Assembly: GCA_947453145.1 (NCBI GenBank) | Contig: CANGFA010000001.1 | Coordinates: forward strand, 87,411-151,410 | Reading direction: 5' to 3' | DNA: 64,000 nucleotides | Source: Bacteroidota bacterium | GTDB taxonomy: Bacteria > Bacteroidota > Bacteroidia > Chitinophagales > Chitinophagaceae | Shown: piece after piece, positions 61,991 through 64,000 of the stretch | How positions within the stretch are numbered: the stretch's first letter is position 1 | How the letters are laid out: the number at the start of each line of letters is the position of its first letter | Notes under the pieces: generated by a model | Told to the model about the DNA's origin: nothing | Databases searched by the model: none | Seen by the model: the letters and a program-made list of their open reading frames with translations, nothing else | Translations under genes and position numbers: made by a program

Positions 61991-64000
61991 TTAATTAATT
62001 TTAAAACTAGGTGAAATATATACTTTTGTAGCACCCAATGCTTCCACTTTGAAAACTCTTACAGTATAACAGGAAGAAGATGCTACTGTTGGCAATGGAA
62101 AGCCAATTGGCCAGCCGCCTCCAAGTGTCCATGTCGTCGCACCCCAGCTATACACTTCGGTTTCGTTATTATATAGTGCAACCTTTGTTGCTGTTCCAAA
62201 ATTATAGTTATAGCCGGGACTATTAAGCCACCCAATGGTAAAATAAGAACCATTAACATAAGGACCTGTTGTTGAAATATCCATCGAAAACCAAACCCCT
62301 GTTGTTACAGCTGTTATAGAGCATGTGCTAGGGGCAAATGCTGTTTTAAATGTAACTTGACTTCCATAGCCCGGTCCAGCCGCATTGCTTGCATAAGCTC
62401 TTGCATAATAGGTTGTATTTGGGGAAAGGCCAGAAATATTACTAGACCATGAACCTACTGTTGCACCGTCTGTTGTTTTTGAATTTGAAGTAGTTGGATT
62501 TGGAGATGTTGAATAACATATGCCACTTTGTGTAATTGAAGAACCACCATTTGAGTTAATGGTACCACTAACAATAGCTGTATTATAGCCATAAGTAGAA
62601 AGTATTGTGGAAACCGTAGGTATGGAAATAGTTGAAGTAGTAAACGAGGTTTCATTTCCATATCCTGGGCCTGCCGCATTTGTTGCGTAAGCTCTAACAT
62701 AATAAGTTGTACCTGGTGTTAATCCTGATAATTGACTAGTAAAAGAACCACTTGTTGATCCGTCGGTTGTTCTTGAATTGGAAATTGTTGCATTGGGTGA
62801 GGTAGAATAACAAACGCCGCTTTGTTGAATGGCGTCATTGCCGTTTGATGATATGGTACCACCAGTTGATGCAGTATACGCAGAAATATTATTAACTGTG
62901 GTAGTTGATATGGTTGGTTTAGAAATAGTAAGTGTTGTAAAGGAAGTTTCAATGCCATATCCTGTTCCAGCTGCATTCGTTGCATAAGATTTGACATAAT
63001 AAGTTGTACCTGGCGTTAATCCTGATAGCTGACTTGTAAAAGAACCACTTGTTGATCCGTCGGTTGTTCTGGAATTGGATATTGTTGGATTAGGTGAGGT
63101 AGAATAACATACGCCACTTTGTTGAATAGGATCATTACCGTTTGATGATATGGTACCACCAGCTGAAGCAGCATATGCAGTTATATTATTAACTATATTA
63201 GTTATTATAGTTGGTTTGGCAATAGCCACTGTTGTAAATGTAGTTTCATTACCATATCCAGTGCCGGCTCCATTAGTTGCATATGCTTTTAAATAATAAG
63301 TTGTGCCTTGGGTTAAAGTTGTAAGTTTACTTATAAATGAACCACTTGTTGTTCCATCAATAGTTTGAAAATTAGCAATTGTTGGATTGGGCAATGGTGA
63401 ATAACACACACCGCTTTGTTGAATTATAGAATTTCCATCTCCCAAAATTGTTCCACCCGAGATTGCAGAATTATATGTTATATTGGAAACATTTGTAGTT
63501 GTTATAGTTGGTTTAGAAATAGCAACGGTTGTAAATGAAGTTTCGGGGCCATATCCTATACCCGCAGAATTTATTGCATATGCTTTCACATAATATGTCG
63601 TACCGGGATTTAACCCAGTAAGCTTGCTAACATAAGTGCCAGTAGTTGTTCCGTCAATTGTCTGAAAATTAGCAATTGTTGGATTGGACGAGGTTGAATA
63701 ACACACACCGCTTTGTGTTATAGGCGCATTGCCATCTGCAACAATTGTACCTCCCGTGGTTGCAGCATTGGTCGTAATACCAGAAGCAGGCGTCGTATTT
63801 AGTGTCGGTTTTGTGATGGCAAGGGTTGTAAATTTAACTTCATCCCCATAACTAGTTCCTGCTAAATTAATTGCATAGGCTTTTACATAGTAGGTTGTGC
63901 CTGCAGCCAATCCTGAAATTGTACTTGAATAGGTACCCATTCCAACTCCATTGGTTGTGGTAGCATTGGCTGTGGTTGGACCGGTAGTCAATGAATAACA
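61991..64000 (-). CDS. Giant tandem-repeat surface protein, C-terminal part (cut by window end)
   Basis: The frame is open from the window end to the stop at 61991, so the N-terminus is missing. It consists of near-identical 99-residue Ig/FN3-like repeats, each with a strand set KPTI..., GGTI..., SGVCYSTSPNPT, TTYYVKAYATNAAG and GYGxETSFTT. The C-terminal 110 residues form a different domain with two Cys and a Trp/Gly-rich section (GGGWPIGF). No classical T9SS type A domain is visible at the end. It is probably a long surface adhesin or fibre. Confidence 0.85.
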   Translation of the reverse strand, partial: CYSLTTGPTTANATTTNGVGMGTYSSTISGLAAGTTYYVKAYAINLAGTSYGDEVKFTTLAITKPTLNTTPASGITTNAATTGGTIVADGNAPITQSGVCYSTSSNPTIANFQTIDGTTTGTYVSKLTGLNPGTTYYVKAYAINSAGIGYGPETSFTTVAISKPTITTTNVSNITYNSAISGGTILGDGNSIIQQSGVCYSPLPNPTIANFQTIDGTTSGSFISKLTTLTQGTTYYLKAYATNGAGTGYGNETTFTTVAIAKPTIITNIVNNITAYAASAGGTISSNGNDPIQQSGVCYSTSPNPTISNSRTTDGSTSGSFTSQLSGLTPGTTYYVKSYATNAAGTGYGIETSFTTLTISKPTISTTTVNNISAYTASTGGTISSNGNDAIQQSGVCYSTSPNATISNSRTTDGSTSGSFTSQLSGLTPGTTYYVRAYATNAAGPGYGNETSFTTSTISIPTVSTILSTYGYNTAIVSGTINSNGGSSITQSGICYSTSPNPTTSNSKTTDGATVGSWSSNISGLSPNTTYYARAYASNAAGPGYGSQVTFKTAFAPSTCSITAVTTGVWFSMDISTTGPYVNGSYFTIGWLNSPGYNYNFGTATKVALYNNETEVYSWGATTWTLGGGWPIGFPLPTVASSSCYTVRVFKVEALGATKVYISPSFKIN
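62467..63948 (-). repeat. Tandem 297-bp coding repeats in the surface protein
   Basis: A marker word (around CGTC..TTGT) recurs at 62467, 62761, 63058, 63355 and 63652. The spacing is exactly 297 bp for four intervals among the last positions and 294 bp for the first, equal to 99 or 98 codons. The repeats at 62760-63060 and 63060-63360 are the most alike, which indicates recent duplication or gene conversion. Confidence 0.85.

Noticed and set aside
62455..62997. Two minus-strand frames in the surface-protein repeats (Gln/Leu-rich)
   Set aside because: They are the wrong reading frame of the same 297-bp repeats and carry no repeat-independent feature.

Overview
The window comes from an AT-rich Bacteroidota genome, most likely a free-living member of the Chitinophagaceae or a neighbouring family. 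The evidence is: type IX secretion (T9SS) type A C-terminal domains, many TonB-dependent receptors with CarboxypepD_reg-like N-termini, Bacteroidota-type promoters (TAnnTTTG), little Shine-Dalgarno sequence, and typical families (DUF5916, DUF6515, DUF6526, DUF1501/DUF1800, DUF3570/DUF4266). I see no phage, insertion sequence, CRISPR array or rRNA. It looks like ordinary chromosome rich in envelope and secreted proteins.

Layout. 0-1.1 kb: a truncated nucleotidyltransferase and a Gfo/Idh/MocA oxidoreductase. 1.2-4.2 kb: a compact minus-strand operon of thioredoxin, ApbE flavin transferase, a Cys-tailed mini-lipoprotein (DUF4266) and an outer-membrane barrel (DUF3570), closed by a terminator. 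4.3-4.5 kb: an odd tRNA-like gene with its own terminator. 4.7-9.1 kb: a Ca2+/Na+ exchanger, a YncE-like propeller and a TonB receptor. 9.2-12.4 kb: a Tat-exported PLP enzyme and two overlapping secreted or surface proteins, one with five 48-bp repeats. 12.5-19.7 kb: Tat-type Xaa-Pro peptidase, DUF5916 protein, serine hydrolase, and a YncE/phosphoesterase fusion. 19.8-22.8 kb: a MacAB-like three-gene exporter. 22.8-31.6 kb: AraC regulator, PhyH dioxygenase, aldo/keto reductase, Dabb protein, hydrolase, Cys/Met gamma-synthase/lyase, D-aminoacylase and VIT1-type metal transporter.

31.7-35 kb: a Tat oxidoreductase plus a two-domain DUF1080 protein that probably act together on glycosides through 3-keto intermediates. 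35.1-38.3 kb: a large TonB receptor with the codon bias of a highly expressed gene. 38.6-45 kb: class IV aminotransferase, Tyr/Gly-rich DUF6515 protein, M14 carboxypeptidase, DUF4239-like membrane protein and an unknown protein preceded by a structured leader. 45.1-47.8 kb: MoxR-type ATPase with a VWA partner. 48-51.5 kb: L,D-transpeptidase, HigBA toxin-antitoxin with a clear operator, serine hydrolase, DUF6526.

51.5-64 kb is one long minus-strand stretch of envelope genes. In transcription order: a repeat adhesin cut by the window end, a membrane protein, three phosphodiester-glycosidase-like (NAGPA/DUF2233) proteins with a small secreted protein among them, a WG-repeat lipoprotein, an M23 peptidase, DUF1800 and a Tat/T9SS DUF1501 protein. 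The strongest candidates for undescribed biology are this tandem NAGPA-like/adhesin locus, the ApbE-DUF4266-DUF3570 operon, and the structured RNA element near 45.0 kb.
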